Positions 7,996-17,712 of a stretch of 42,243 bases of DNA are shown in pieces; the first letter of the stretch is position 1, and each line of letters begins with the position of its first letter. The DNA is taken from the NCBI GenBank assembly GCA_945879145.1, contig CAMCUZ010000019.1, positions 1 through 42,243 on the forward strand. The letters are read 5' to 3'. The notes beneath the pieces were generated by a model. It saw only the letters and a program-made list of their open reading frames with translations. It was not told the origin of the DNA and searched no databases. The stretch is from an uncultured Mediterranea sp. (GTDB lineage: Bacteria; Bacteroidota; Bacteroidia; Bacteroidales; Bacteroidaceae). The translations under genes and the position numbers were made by a program.

Positions 7996-8706
7996 TTATT
8001 TCACAAAAAAAGCTCCAACTTCGTCTGCCACGAGCTGATAAAGCAGGTGTTCGGCCTCTTTGGGGGAGTTTTTCATGCCTTCCACCCGTCGGCAGAGGGT
8101 GAAAGCGTGCTCATCGCTGTGCTGCATGTAGCGTCGGAGCAGAGCCGAAGCCGCACTCCGTACTACATAGGGACCTGAAAGGAAGGCGGCCATTCCCTGG
8201 TCGAGCAGTTCGTTCTCGGCACGTTCGTTGAGGTCGCCCTTCTTCATGAGCAGACGTGCAGCGGTAAGCAGACCGCAGGCTTGGGTCATCGGCTCTTCCG
8301 AAGCCATCCATTGCAATGCCTTTTGGGGTGCGTAGGGCAGTTGCTGAAAGAGGTACATGCTGGCTATTTCAGCCATCTCCTGCGTCTGGATGCGTTCCAC
8401 CCAGATATCGGCTATCTCGGGCAAGAAGCTCTCCACGGGTTGTAGCATGGTGGCCAGAATCTTGCATTCACGAATCTCTTCTTTCCAGAGCGCTTGGGCC
8501 AAGTGATGCTCTTTGGGGAAAGCGGCTGCAATCTGCTTGAGGCGGGGTAGCTCCACACCGAAGTTTATTTTGTAGAACAGCCCCTTGTCACGCATACTCT
8601 GCGAGGCAGCGCCATTCATCGCAAGACGCAGTTGCGTCTTGATAGCTTTGAGCTGTTCATGGAGTTGCTCGGGTGAAATATCATTCATCGTTGAACTGTG
8701 TTTCAA
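7996..8706 (-). CDS. DNA alkylation repair protein (AlkD/HEAT-like)
   Basis: 236 residues, almost entirely helical with HEAT-like pairs. The order of elements resembles AlkD-type 3-methyladenine glycosylases: a start region with KINFGVELPRLKQIA, then ALWKEEIRECKILATML, a WVERIQTQEMAEIASMYLF region and ARLLMKKGDLNE. The usual catalytic Trp/Asp positions could not be verified by eye. It begins 15 bases after DPP III and is probably co-transcribed. ATG at 8688 (MNDISPEQ) is an equally possible start. Confidence 0.75.
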   Translation of the reverse strand: MKHSSTMNDISPEQLHEQLKAIKTQLRLAMNGAASQSMRDKGLFYKINFGVELPRLKQIAAAFPKEHHLAQALWKEEIRECKILATMLQPVESFLPEIADIWVERIQTQEMAEIASMYLFQQLPYAPQKALQWMASEEPMTQACGLLTAARLLMKKGDLNERAENELLDQGMAAFLSGPYVVRSAASALLRRYMQHSDEHAFTLCRRVEGMKNSPKEAEHLLYQLVADEVGAFFVK

Positions 8707-8721
8707 TATAGATAGAAGAAT

Positions 8722-10773
8722 TTATTCATTCACCAAGGGAAGGTTGCTATAGTCACGACTGTAGCGCAACATCTGTTCTGCATACCCTTCGTCGTAGGTT
8801 ACCTTCACGTCAGTAATCATCCCATGGGCATCAGTTACCGCTTCGTAGCGTGGATTAACAAAGCCTTTGTAGGGGGCCAGGTTGAGCTTCTTGTAGCGTG
8901 CCAGCACCTCGGCATGGAGTGTAGGATCCACCTTCACGGCATAGTGTTCTACCAGCGAGCGAGCGGCTTCAAAGTCACCCGTTGACTTGATACGCTGTAT
9001 TTCGGCCAGCAAGGAGCCAAAAAGATTGCGCAACTTGGCATAGTCATTCACCACCACGTAGGTTTTGCCTTCGCGTTGCACCAGCTCCACCACTTGATCT
9101 GCCTTTCCCTGTTCATACACCCAGCGTGCGATGAGCTGGCGGTTGCGCATGTGGGCCTCCTCCACCTGATTCCCCGGTTCGATGCGCACCAGTTGCGTCA
9201 TCAGTCCGTTCATCAAGTAGGAGTAGTATTCGGCTTTGTAGGCTTCGTCATTGGGGGTGAGTCCCAGTTCCACCAGCTTGGGATCGGCTACATAATAGAG
9301 GCCAAAGAGGTCGGCACGTGCCTCCTCGATGGTGGAACCGTAGGCCTTGAGCGCATCGGGATCGACTCCAGGAAGTAGTTTTCCCGAGCCATGTCCCAGA
9401 CACTCGTGTAAGTCCGTATGCAGGTTTCCAGTCAAGTCGCCGTAAGTATCAAGCAGGCGCAACTCTTCGGGGCTGTTCACAAACTCCTCTGCAAAGCCGT
9501 TGCCATGAGCAGCCTTGTTGTAAGCATCGGTAATGTTGCCGATGGTCACCGATTTCGAGCCATGCGCACTACGAATCCAGTTGGCGTTGGGCAGGTTGAT
9601 CCCGATGGCCGTAGCTGGATAGAGGTCACCAGCGAGAATGGCTGCCGTAATTACTTTGGCCGTCACGCCCTTCACCTCCGCTTTCTTGAACTGCTTATCC
9701 ACAGGAGAGTGGTCCTCAAACCATTGGGCATTGCTACTGATGAGTTCGGTACGACGAGTTGCCTCCAAATCCTTGAAGTTGACGATCGATTCCCAGCTGG
9801 CCTTCATGCCCAAGGGGTCACCATAGCTTTCGGTAAAGCCGTTGACAAAGTCGATACGCGAGTTGAGATCCTTCACCCAGAGGATGGCATACTCATCAAA
9901 CGTCTTGAGGTCGCCCGTCTGATAGAAGGCTATCAGCTTCTCGATAACCGCCTTTTGCTCCGCAGTTTCAGCCACTCCTTTGGCCTTTTCGAGCCAATAG
10001 ACGATTTTGGAAAGAGCCTCTCCGTAGAGGCCACCCACCTTCCACACCTTCTCCTTCACCTCACCGTTCTCCTTCACGAGACGCGAATTGAGTCCATAGG
10101 AAATGGGGGTTGCATCGTTGGGGTCCTTCATAGCTCCATAGAAGGCTTCGGCCTCGGCTTGCGTCACCCCTTCGTAGTAGTTGCAGGCAGAGGTTAGCAC
10201 CAGGTCTTCGCCATCGGCTTGGTTCACGCGCTTAGGCATCACCTTGGGGTCGAAGATAACGGGAAAGAGTTCGTCGCAGAGTTGTGCCAACTGCTGTCCC
10301 TCAGCCAGCGGAAGTGCTTTGGTGTCCACCTCTTCGAGTGCTTTACGCAGAAACTCGGCGGTAAAGCCTGGGACAAACTTCTCACAGCCATAGTGATGAT
10401 AAATGCCGTTGGCAAACCACACCCGCTTCAAATAGGTCTCCAGCGCCTTGAACTCCTCCGCCGTGCGATCACCTTGGTAGCCTGTATAGACCGCTTCGAG
10501 CAGCTTGCGGATGCGGAGGTTGTACTTTCCGTTTTGATCAAAAAGGATGTCGCGCCCCTGCAGGGCAGCCTCTGTCAGGTAATAGACCAGCTCCTTCTGC
10601 TGGAGCGAGAGCGATTCAAACCCCGGTACATGGTAACGGAGTATCTGTAAGTCAGCAAATTGTTCCACGTTATAATCAAATTTATCTGTATCGGTCAAGC
10701 TGTTTGACACGGAGCCGCCACAAGCTGCACAGAGTGCGCAAGCAGCGGTCCAGGTTGCAAATGAACGGTTCAT
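8722..10773 (-). CDS. Dipeptidyl-peptidase III, secreted (M49)
   Basis: 683 residues, a zinc exopeptidase releasing dipeptides from N-termini. The zinc motif HECLGH is at 456-461, with the second motif EEARAD at about 483-488; Cys inside HExxGH is typical of the Bacteroides branch. The N-terminus MNRSFATWTAACALCAACGG is an export signal with a lipobox-like Cys at 15 or 18, so it is probably a periplasmic lipoprotein. The AlkD-like gene follows closely. Confidence 0.95.
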   Translation of the reverse strand: MNRSFATWTAACALCAACGGSVSNSLTDTDKFDYNVEQFADLQILRYHVPGFESLSLQQKELVYYLTEAALQGRDILFDQNGKYNLRIRKLLEAVYTGYQGDRTAEEFKALETYLKRVWFANGIYHHYGCEKFVPGFTAEFLRKALEEVDTKALPLAEGQQLAQLCDELFPVIFDPKVMPKRVNQADGEDLVLTSACNYYEGVTQAEAEAFYGAMKDPNDATPISYGLNSRLVKENGEVKEKVWKVGGLYGEALSKIVYWLEKAKGVAETAEQKAVIEKLIAFYQTGDLKTFDEYAILWVKDLNSRIDFVNGFTESYGDPLGMKASWESIVNFKDLEATRRTELISSNAQWFEDHSPVDKQFKKAEVKGVTAKVITAAILAGDLYPATAIGINLPNANWIRSAHGSKSVTIGNITDAYNKAAHGNGFAEEFVNSPEELRLLDTYGDLTGNLHTDLHECLGHGSGKLLPGVDPDALKAYGSTIEEARADLFGLYYVADPKLVELGLTPNDEAYKAEYYSYLMNGLMTQLVRIEPGNQVEEAHMRNRQLIARWVYEQGKADQVVELVQREGKTYVVVNDYAKLRNLFGSLLAEIQRIKSTGDFEAARSLVEHYAVKVDPTLHAEVLARYKKLNLAPYKGFVNPRYEAVTDAHGMITDVKVTYDEGYAEQMLRYSRDYSNLPLVNE

Positions 10774-10842
10774 GACGTAAAGAGTAGTATTCGCAAGGTT
10801 TAACCAGCGAAAGTTAAGTTATATATTATAAGGTATAACAGC

Positions 10843-10892
10843 AAAAATACTGCATTCCGCAGCATAGTTGGGCATGCGGCCTGCAGTATTTT
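10843..10892 (-). terminator. Terminator of the AraC-type regulator gene
   Basis: AAAATACTGCA (10844-10854) pairs with TGCAGTATTTT (10882-10892), and CCGCA (10857-10861) with TGCGG (10875-10879) inside. On the minus strand it ends in a T-run just after the regulator stop. Confidence 0.75.
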
Positions 10893-10915
10893 GTGAACTA
10901 TATGTTTTTTAGTGT

Positions 10916-11383
10916 TCAAGATTTCTTCTTTTCGGCAAAACGCTTGCGGTAGCCGTTAGGGGTTTCACCCAGATTCTTGTAGAAGGCAGCATAGAACGAC
11001 TGGCGGTTGGCAAAACCCACCATCGTGCTGATCTCTTCCACGGTCTTGTCAGCATAGCGCTTGTCAGTCAACAGGTGTTGAGCCTCCTTCACACGGTACT
11101 CATTGAGTAGGCAGGAGTAGTTCATGCCAAAGCGTGAGTTGACTACAGCCGAAAGGTAACGCGTATTGGTCTTCAACTCTGCTGCCAACTCCTTAGCCGA
11201 GAAAGTGGCATCGCGATACCGCTTCTGAATCACTACGATCTCCATAATTTTGTCATACAGTTCGTCAGCAAGCTCAGGACGAATCAACGAACGATAAGCT
11301 GCATCTTTCGTTTTCTTTTCTCTTAAGTTGTAAGGTCTCTTCTTTGGTTCCTCACTTGGTACTTTTTCTTCAATATCACTCAT
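10916..11383 (-). CDS. Small AraC-type DNA-binding regulator
   Basis: 155 residues. Only the DNA-binding part is present: a first helix-turn-helix at about 59-90 (FSAKELAAELKTNTRYLSAV) and a second at about 110-148 (EEISTMVGFANRQSFYAAF, then GETPNGYRKR). There is no sensor or membrane domain before it, just a charged 30-residue head. It stands alone with its own terminator, between DPP III and divergent recQ. The target genes are unknown. Confidence 0.85.
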   Translation of the reverse strand: MSDIEEKVPSEEPKKRPYNLREKKTKDAAYRSLIRPELADELYDKIMEIVVIQKRYRDATFSAKELAAELKTNTRYLSAVVNSRFGMNYSCLLNEYRVKEAQHLLTDKRYADKTVEEISTMVGFANRQSFYAAFYKNLGETPNGYRKRFAEKKKS

Positions 11384-11581
11384 AGGTTGCTTTTATTAGG
11401 GAAAAACTATTTTATTCTCTCACCATATTCTTACGAATAAGCCTCACAAATGTCTGATATTTTTTTGGAATACGCAAGATTTTTCCTACGATATTTACCA
11501 AAAATATCATCATTTTTATCATGCTGAACGATTTTTGCAGAAAAGAGGGACGATTTTAACAACTATTATAGCAATAATCCC

Positions 11582-11589
11582 TACCTTTG
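11582..11589 (+). promoter_or_regulatory. -7 element upstream of recQ
   Basis: TACCTTTG matches TAnnTTTG. It sits only 10 bases before the ATG at 11600, so a transcript starting here would be almost leaderless unless translation begins at 11615 or 11618. No clear TTTG is found at -33. Confidence 0.45.
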
Positions 11590-11599
11590 TGGCCGTTTT

Positions 11600-13468
11600 A
11601 TGACCTTATTAAATATGATGCAGCAACTACTGAAACGATATTTCGGTTACGACCACTTCCGCCCCATGCAACGGGAGATTATTGAACATATCCTCTCGCG
11701 TAGAGATGCTCTTGTGCTGATGCCGACGGGCGGTGGCAAGTCAATGTGCTACCAGCTGCCGGCCTTAATGATGCAAGGCACTACGGTAGTGATTTCGCCC
11801 CTTATCTCGCTCATGCGCGACCAAGTTGAGGCACTCCGCTCCAACAACATCCCTGCCGCAGCGCTCAACAGCAACAACAGCGAGACGAGCAATGCCATCA
11901 TCCGTCGTGAGTGCATCGAGGGGCGCATCAAGCTGCTCTACATCTCCCCTGAACGGCTCATGCTGGAACTGGAAGATTTGCTGCACGACATGCCCATTGC
12001 CCTCTTTGCCATCGACGAGGCCCACTGCATCTCGCAATGGGGACACGACTTCCGTCCTGAATACACCCAACTTGGCCTCTTGCGTGATCGATTCCCCGAG
12101 GTACCTATGGTGGCGCTCACTGCGACAGCCGACAAAGTGACGCGTGACGATATCCTCAAGCAACTTCACCTGAAGGAGCCGCGCATCTTCCTCTCTTCGT
12201 TCGACCGCCCCAACCTCAGCCTCTGCGTACGCCGTGGACTGACCAAGAGCGAGAAAACCAAGGCCATCATCGAGTTTATCCACCAGCGCCCCTTCCGCAA
12301 CGGCATCATCTACTGCCAGAGCCGGAAAATCACGGAGCAGCTTGCTGTCAAGCTGAAAGAGAAGGACATCAGTGCCACCTTTTATCACGCAGGCATGACG
12401 GCAGAAGAGCGCAACCGCACGCAAGATGACTTCATCAACGACCGCATACAGGTGATCTGTGCCACCATCGCCTTCGGTATGGGTATCGACAAGAGCAACG
12501 TAAGGTGGGTCATCCACTTCAACCTACCCAAGAGCATCGAATCGTTCTACCAAGAGATTGGGCGTGCAGGACGCGACGGCCTTCCCAGCGAGACCCTCCT
12601 CTTCTACTCTTTAGAAGACCTCATCCTGCTGCAGAAGTTTGCCGAAGAGAGCGGACAGGCCGATATCAACAAGGAGCGACTCAACCGCATGAAGGAGTAT
12701 GCCGAAGCCAGCATCTGCCGCCGACGCATTCTGCTCAACTACTTCGGTGAGAGCTTAACGCACGACTGCCGCAACTGCGACATCTGTCTTAACCCTCCCC
12801 TACGGTTCGATGGTACATTGCTGGTGCAGAAGGCGCTGAGTGGATTGATGCGATGCGAACAGCACATCACCCTCCACACCCTCATCGACCTGTTGCGAGG
12901 CACGATGAGTGCAGAGGTAGCTGCCCACGGCTACTTCAAGCTGAAGACCTTCGGTGTGGGACGCGATGTACCTGCACGCCACTGGAAAGACTACCTGCTA
13001 CAAATGCTCCAATTGGGCTACTTCGAGATTGCCTACAACGAACACAACCACCTCAAGATAACCTCCATGGGAAGTGATGTCCTCTATGGCCGAAGCAAGG
13101 CACAACTCGCCACCATCATTCCTGAGGAAGAAAGACCTGAGAACAGAAAGCGAGGAAAGAAAGGTGTAGTAGAGAAACAACGTACTACGAAGAAAATCAG
13201 CCTCTTTTCTGGAGCTGTCTTACTCGACAAGGAGGAGAGCGAACAGCTCTTCGAAGAGCTGCGGGCCCTCCGGCGACAACTGGCTGAAGAGGAGTTAGTA
13301 CCGCCCTACGTCATCATGTCCGACAAGGTGCTTCACCTCATTTGCCTCCATCGTCCCAGCACCATCGAAGCCTTCGGACAGATCAATGGCATCGGCGAAT
13401 ATAAGAAGCGCAAATATGGCGAAATATTTGTCAAAGTCATCAAGCGGTATGGAGGAGGAACGGATTAA
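11600..13468 (+). CDS. recQ: ATP-dependent DNA helicase RecQ
   Basis: 622 residues, 3'-5' helicase of recombination repair. [11 protein letters not shown], Walker A MPTGGGKS (41-48), DEAH (139-142) followed by [13 protein letters not shown], and motif [12 protein letters not shown] are all intact. The zinc-binding Cys set follows ([12 protein letters not shown], then CRNCDIC), then a winged helix and a C-terminal HRDC domain (about 550-620). Internal ATGs at 11615 and 11618 ([12 protein letters not shown]) are plausible true starts because RecQ proteins usually begin just before this point. The next gene converges from the right. Confidence 0.96.
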   Translation: MTLLNMMQQLLKRYFGYDHFRPMQREIIEHILSRRDALVLMPTGGGKSMCYQLPALMMQGTTVVISPLISLMRDQVEALRSNNIPAAALNSNNSETSNAIIRRECIEGRIKLLYISPERLMLELEDLLHDMPIALFAIDEAHCISQWGHDFRPEYTQLGLLRDRFPEVPMVALTATADKVTRDDILKQLHLKEPRIFLSSFDRPNLSLCVRRGLTKSEKTKAIIEFIHQRPFRNGIIYCQSRKITEQLAVKLKEKDISATFYHAGMTAEERNRTQDDFINDRIQVICATIAFGMGIDKSNVRWVIHFNLPKSIESFYQEIGRAGRDGLPSETLLFYSLEDLILLQKFAEESGQADINKERLNRMKEYAEASICRRRILLNYFGESLTHDCRNCDICLNPPLRFDGTLLVQKALSGLMRCEQHITLHTLIDLLRGTMSAEVAAHGYFKLKTFGVGRDVPARHWKDYLLQMLQLGYFEIAYNEHNHLKITSMGSDVLYGRSKAQLATIIPEEERPENRKRGKKGVVEKQRTTKKISLFSGAVLLDKEESEQLFEELRALRRQLAEEELVPPYVIMSDKVLHLICLHRPSTIEAFGQINGIGEYKKRKYGEIFVKVIKRYGGGTD

Positions 13469-13506
13469 TTATAAGACACCACCACTCCAAATCTAAGATG
13501 TACCCT

Positions 13507-14376
13507 TTAATTGTTGTTATTTATAGTATGGATCTCTACTGGAGATAATCCTAATTGTTGGGCTTTCTGAAAGTCGCGTTTGGCTTGGGGCTTCTTTCCC
13601 TGACTTTGGTAAATCTGACCACGGAGCAGGTAGGCTTCGGCTTGTGTGGCATCGATGCGGAGCGACTCCTCCACATCCATCAAGGCGTTGTCGTATCGGC
13701 CTTGCTCCCACTCCACTTCGGCTCGTGCACGATAGAGTAGCTTCAGCGATTCCGCATCTCCCTTCGTTTGAGTAATGAGCAGATCCAGCTGACGTACAGC
13801 CTCATCTCTCGCCCCCTCAGCCTGCAACAGCAAGGCCAACCCTAAACGTGCCTCGAAATGGTCGGGTCGAAGCCTCAACAGACAATCATAATCTGCCCTG
13901 GCAAATTTATACTCCCGCTGCACTTTGTAAATGTAAGCGCGCATCAAGAGCGCCTCTTCGTTCTCCGGCTCCTTGTCTAGCACCAGAGCATAATCCACAC
14001 GCGCCAGCTCCAGTCGTCCTGTCTCAACATAGGCCGAGGCACGCCCCAAGAGAGCAGGCAGATGATAGGGAGCCACATTGAGCGCAAAGGTATAGCTCTC
14101 GATGGCCTCGTCCCACCGTTGTAGTGCACCTTGCATTGTGCCCATGTTGGTGTAAAGCCACACGTTGTGGGCATGGGCAGGATCCACTTGTATCGCTTGC
14201 CGTAGCGCCTCCACTGCCTGATTCAGACTATCGACCTCTACCGCCTTCATGGCTCTATCCACCCACTCATCATAGCTCTGTGCCTGCAACGGATACATAG
14301 CTCCCTGCAAGAGTACAAAGCAAATCAAGGTGAGGAGCTTAGCCCCCCACCTTGATTGGTTATGAATGAAATGCAT
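13507..14376 (-). CDS. Exported TPR protein at the end of the leu operon
   Basis: 289 residues from ATG at 14376, chosen because the leuB stop and this start share TGATG and because it gives a signal peptide ending PLQAQS. The rest is about seven tetratricopeptide repeats (for example AHNVWLYTNMGTMQGALQRW, EARLGLALLLQAEGARDEA), indicating a protein-binding scaffold in the periplasm or outer membrane. A metabolic role with the leu genes is not evident; it may simply share the transcript. Confidence 0.82.
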   Translation of the reverse strand: MHFIHNQSRWGAKLLTLICFVLLQGAMYPLQAQSYDEWVDRAMKAVEVDSLNQAVEALRQAIQVDPAHAHNVWLYTNMGTMQGALQRWDEAIESYTFALNVAPYHLPALLGRASAYVETGRLELARVDYALVLDKEPENEEALLMRAYIYKVQREYKFARADYDCLLRLRPDHFEARLGLALLLQAEGARDEAVRQLDLLITQTKGDAESLKLLYRARAEVEWEQGRYDNALMDVEESLRIDATQAEAYLLRGQIYQSQGKKPQAKRDFQKAQQLGLSPVEIHTINNNN

Positions 14377-15437
14377 CACGCTTTGCGGATGTAATCTACA
14401 ATCCATGCACCCACTTCTTTAGTGCCATACTTCTCGCCACCCTCTACCTGGATTTCGGGAGTACGCACGTTGGCATCGAGTGAAGCATCTACCGCCTTGC
14501 GCACCAAAGCACCCTCTTCCTTGAGGTCGAAGTACTCAAACAACATGGCTACCGATAGGATCTGAGCCAGCGGATTGGCAATGTTCAGTCCCTTGGCTTG
14601 GGGCCATGAGCCATGAATGGGTTCAAATACCGGTGTACTCTCGCCCGTCGAAGCGGAGGGCAGCAATCCCATCGAACCGCTGATGCACGAACCCTCATCG
14701 GTCAGGATATCGCCAAAGGTGTTCTCAGTAACCATCACGTCGAAAAACTTCGGCTCCTGAATCATGCGCATGGCGGCATTATCCACGTACATGTAGTCGG
14801 TCTTCACCTCCGGATATTGCGGTGCCATCTCTTGAGCAATCTGACGCCACAAACGGCTAGATGCCAACACATTGGCCTTATCTACTACAGTCAGGTGCTT
14901 ATTACGCTTCATGGCATACTCAAAGCCAACCTTCAGGATGCGCTCAATCTCGGGGCGCGTGTACATGTTGGTGTCGTAAGCCTTGTCATTGTCCTGATAC
15001 TTCTCACCAAAGTACATACCACCCGTCAGTTCGCGGATACAGAGGAAGTCGGCACCCTCCACCAATTCAGCACGCAGGGGCGACTTGTGGAGCAGGCACT
15101 TGAATGTCTGCACCGGACGGATATTAGCAAAGAGTCCCAGCTTCTTGCGCATGGCCAGCAATCCCTGTTCGGGACGCACCTTAGCCGTAGGGTTGTTGTC
15201 GAACTTGGGGTCGCCAACAGCTGAGAAGAGTACGGCATCTGCCCCTTTGCACGCCTCGAAGGTAGCCTCGGGGAAGGGGTCGCCCACTTCATCGATGGCA
15301 TGTGCACCACAGATGGCATGTTGGTAGCTCACCTGATGTCCAAACTTCTCACAAACGGCGGTCATTACATCTACGCCAACGGCAGATATTTCAGGGCCGA
15401 TACCGTCACCGGCCAACACAGCAATTTTAAAATCCAT
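14376..15437 (-). CDS. leuB: 3-isopropylmalate dehydrogenase
   Basis: 353 residues. It oxidises and decarboxylates 3-isopropylmalate to 2-oxoisocaproate. GDGIGPEI near the N-terminus, the [14 protein letters not shown] segment, the Asp-rich [16 protein letters not shown] and the NAD-binding GS..LLPSAS and EPIHGS segments match LeuB. It follows leuA2 after 23 bases. If leuA2 makes citramalate, the same enzyme could serve the isoleucine precursor. Confidence 0.96.
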   Translation of the reverse strand: MDFKIAVLAGDGIGPEISAVGVDVMTAVCEKFGHQVSYQHAICGAHAIDEVGDPFPEATFEACKGADAVLFSAVGDPKFDNNPTAKVRPEQGLLAMRKKLGLFANIRPVQTFKCLLHKSPLRAELVEGADFLCIRELTGGMYFGEKYQDNDKAYDTNMYTRPEIERILKVGFEYAMKRNKHLTVVDKANVLASSRLWRQIAQEMAPQYPEVKTDYMYVDNAAMRMIQEPKFFDVMVTENTFGDILTDEGSCISGSMGLLPSASTGESTPVFEPIHGSWPQAKGLNIANPLAQILSVAMLFEYFDLKEEGALVRKAVDASLDANVRTPEIQVEGGEKYGTKEVGAWIVDYIRKA

Positions 15438-15460
15438 GATGATTCTATTCTTAAATTATT

Positions 15461-17014
15461 CTATTCCAATTCATTTTTCGCATAGCCCTCCTCAATCAGA
15501 TTGAGCAGTTTGATGGTGGCCTTCATGGCCGCCTCGGTTTGGTCGGCATCAAGGGCATGGGTGCGGTAGCTCTTCCCCTCGAAGGTCCATTCAATGGTGG
15601 TCTGCACCAAGGCATCGGTTCGTCCCCCGGGGGGGATGGAGACGTTGTAGTTGGCCAGCCAAGGAAACTTGCGCCCCAACTTGTCACGATAAATGTGACG
15701 GATAGCCCGAACGAAGGCATCATACTGACCGTCGCCAGCAGCATTCTCCTCATACACTTCACCGTTCACTTCCAGCCTTACGCAGGCCATAGGCTTCAGT
15801 CCGTAGGCAGTGCTCACCATGTAGCTGAGTAGCTTCACCTTTTCGTCGATGGAGGCATGCTTCAGCACGTCGCTCACGATGTAAGGCAGGTCCTCTTGCG
15901 TCACCAGCTCCTTCTTGTCGCCCAGTTCGATGATGCGTTCTGTCACCTTCTTCATCGCCTCCTCACTGAGCTGCAAGCCCAGCTCTTCGAGGTTCTTGCG
16001 GATATTGGCCTTGCCGCTCGCCTTACCCAGGGCATATTCGCGTTTCCGCCCAAAGCGTTCAGGCAGCAGGTCGTTGCAGTAGAGGTTATTCTTGTTGTCA
16101 CCATCAGCATGTACGCCAGCTACTTGCGTGAATACGCTACTACCCACAATGGGTTTGTTGGGCGGAATAGCGATACCGCTGTAGCTCTCCACCAAGTGGC
16201 TCACTTCGTTGAGCTTCTCCTCGTTGATGTGGGTTTGGGCATGGAAGTGGTCCTTGAGGATGGCCTGCACACTAGCCAAGGGGGCGTTACCTGCACGCTC
16301 TCCCAGTCCGTTGATAGCCGTGTGGAGTCCTTTGCATCCACTGAGTACAGCAGCCAGCACATTGCTCACGGCCAAGTCGTAGTCGTTGTGGGCATGAAAA
16401 TCGAAATGTACGTCGGGATATCTCTTCACCATCTTACGCATGTAACTGATGAGCTGCAGCGGGTTGAGCACCCCCAGGGTATCGGGCAGCATGATTCTTT
16501 TGATGCCGATGCCTTTCAACCCATCCATCAGTTGGAAAACGTAGTCAGGTGAGTCCTTCATCCCATTGCTCCAGTCCTCCAGATAGACATTGACGTCAAA
16601 GCCCCTCTCCAGCGCCATGCGCACGTTGGCTTGTACATCAGCCAGATGCTGCTCAGGCGATTTCTTAAGTTGCTGTGTACAATGTCGATACGAGCCTTTA
16701 GTCAAGAGATTAATGACTCGTCCACCTGCATCCTGAATCCACTGGATCGACTTGCCATCGTCCACGAATCCCAGCACCTCTACCCGGTCTAGATAGCCAT
16801 GTTGCAAGGCCCAACGGCAGATGCTGCTTACTGCCTCAAACTCACCGTCCGACACACGTGCCGAAGCCACCTCTACCCGGTCCACTTGAAGTTCCTCCAA
16901 AAGCAGACGGGCAATCATCAGCTTCTCATGCGGAACAAACGACACCCCACTGGTCTGTTCCCCATCCCGAAGGGTGGTATCCATTATCTCAATTTGTGGT
17001 TGATTTCTATTCAT
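15461..17014 (-). CDS. Second isopropylmalate/citramalate synthase-type enzyme
   Basis: 517 residues from ATG at 17014 (MNRNQPQIEI); a longer frame from 17065 is less likely. It has a TIM-barrel aldolase domain with [26 protein letters not shown] and NGLGERAGN, and a C-terminal LeuA-type regulatory domain (about 390-510, with GQYDAFVRAI and GGRTDALVQT). It is a distant paralogue of the leuA product in the same operon. Pairing of acetyl-CoA with pyruvate (citramalate) rather than 2-ketoisovalerate would supply isoleucine through LeuBCD. The substrate cannot be decided by eye; a homocitrate-type reaction is a less likely alternative. Confidence 0.8.
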   Translation of the reverse strand: MNRNQPQIEIMDTTLRDGEQTSGVSFVPHEKLMIARLLLEELQVDRVEVASARVSDGEFEAVSSICRWALQHGYLDRVEVLGFVDDGKSIQWIQDAGGRVINLLTKGSYRHCTQQLKKSPEQHLADVQANVRMALERGFDVNVYLEDWSNGMKDSPDYVFQLMDGLKGIGIKRIMLPDTLGVLNPLQLISYMRKMVKRYPDVHFDFHAHNDYDLAVSNVLAAVLSGCKGLHTAINGLGERAGNAPLASVQAILKDHFHAQTHINEEKLNEVSHLVESYSGIAIPPNKPIVGSSVFTQVAGVHADGDNKNNLYCNDLLPERFGRKREYALGKASGKANIRKNLEELGLQLSEEAMKKVTERIIELGDKKELVTQEDLPYIVSDVLKHASIDEKVKLLSYMVSTAYGLKPMACVRLEVNGEVYEENAAGDGQYDAFVRAIRHIYRDKLGRKFPWLANYNVSIPPGGRTDALVQTTIEWTFEGKSYRTHALDADQTEAAMKATIKLLNLIEEGYAKNELE

Positions 17015-17080
17015 ATTGTTATGTGTTGTGATGACACACCCAGCTAAGCACTCATCTGCGTACATCCGTAAACATCAACA

Positions 17081-17680
17081 TTATTTGTGGTTACGCTTTT
17101 CAAAGGCCTCGATGCGTGCTTTGTTTTCTACCAGGAAGTCGATATCGTCCAAACCATTCATGAGGCAGTGCTTCTTGTAGGCATTGATCTCGAAGTGTTC
17201 GCTGCGGCCAGTAGCTTTGTTGGTAACCGTCTGTTGGGGCAAGTTCACCTCCACCCCCATCTTGGGGTCGGCCTCGATGCTCGCAAAAAGCTCCTTCAAG
17301 AAATCCTCACTCACCACTACAGGCAGCACAAAGTTATTCAGCTCGTTGTTCTTGTGGATGTCGGCGAAGAAACTGCTGATGACCACACGGAAGCCGTAGC
17401 CAGCAATGGCCCAAGCAGCATGCTCTCGACTCGAACCCGATCCGAAGTTCTTGCCAGCCACCAGAATCTCGCCACCATAGAGCGGATTGTTCAACACGAA
17501 GTCGGGATTCAAGCTCCCGTCGGCCTTGTAGCGCCAATCACGGAAAAGGTTGTCGCCAAAAAACTTCTCTTCACGCGTTGTAGCCTTTAAGAAGCGAGCT
17601 GGGATTATCTGGTCGGTATCTACATTCTCCAGCGGAAGAGGAACACAGGTACTCTTTATGATGTCAAATTTCTGTTTCAT
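17081..17680 (-). CDS. leuD: 3-isopropylmalate dehydratase small subunit
   Basis: 199 residues. It forms the swivelling domain of isopropylmalate isomerase with LeuC. VDTDQIIPARFLK and NFGSGSSREHAAWA are diagnostic. It follows leuC after 32 bases. Confidence 0.96.
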   Translation of the reverse strand: MKQKFDIIKSTCVPLPLENVDTDQIIPARFLKATTREEKFFGDNLFRDWRYKADGSLNPDFVLNNPLYGGEILVAGKNFGSGSSREHAAWAIAGYGFRVVISSFFADIHKNNELNNFVLPVVVSEDFLKELFASIEADPKMGVEVNLPQQTVTNKATGRSEHFEINAYKKHCLMNGLDDIDFLVENKARIEAFEKRNHK

Positions 17681-17712
17681 AAGTTATTGCTATTAAATAT
17701 TGAAGCGTTTAT

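Noticed and set aside
9418..10197. 259-codon plus-strand frame inside the DPP III gene
   Set aside because: It is the antisense shadow of a well-conserved M49 peptidase; no independent motif or start signal.
11765..12517. 250-codon minus-strand frame inside recQ
   Set aside because: Antisense shadow of the helicase domain with every RecQ motif intact on the other strand.
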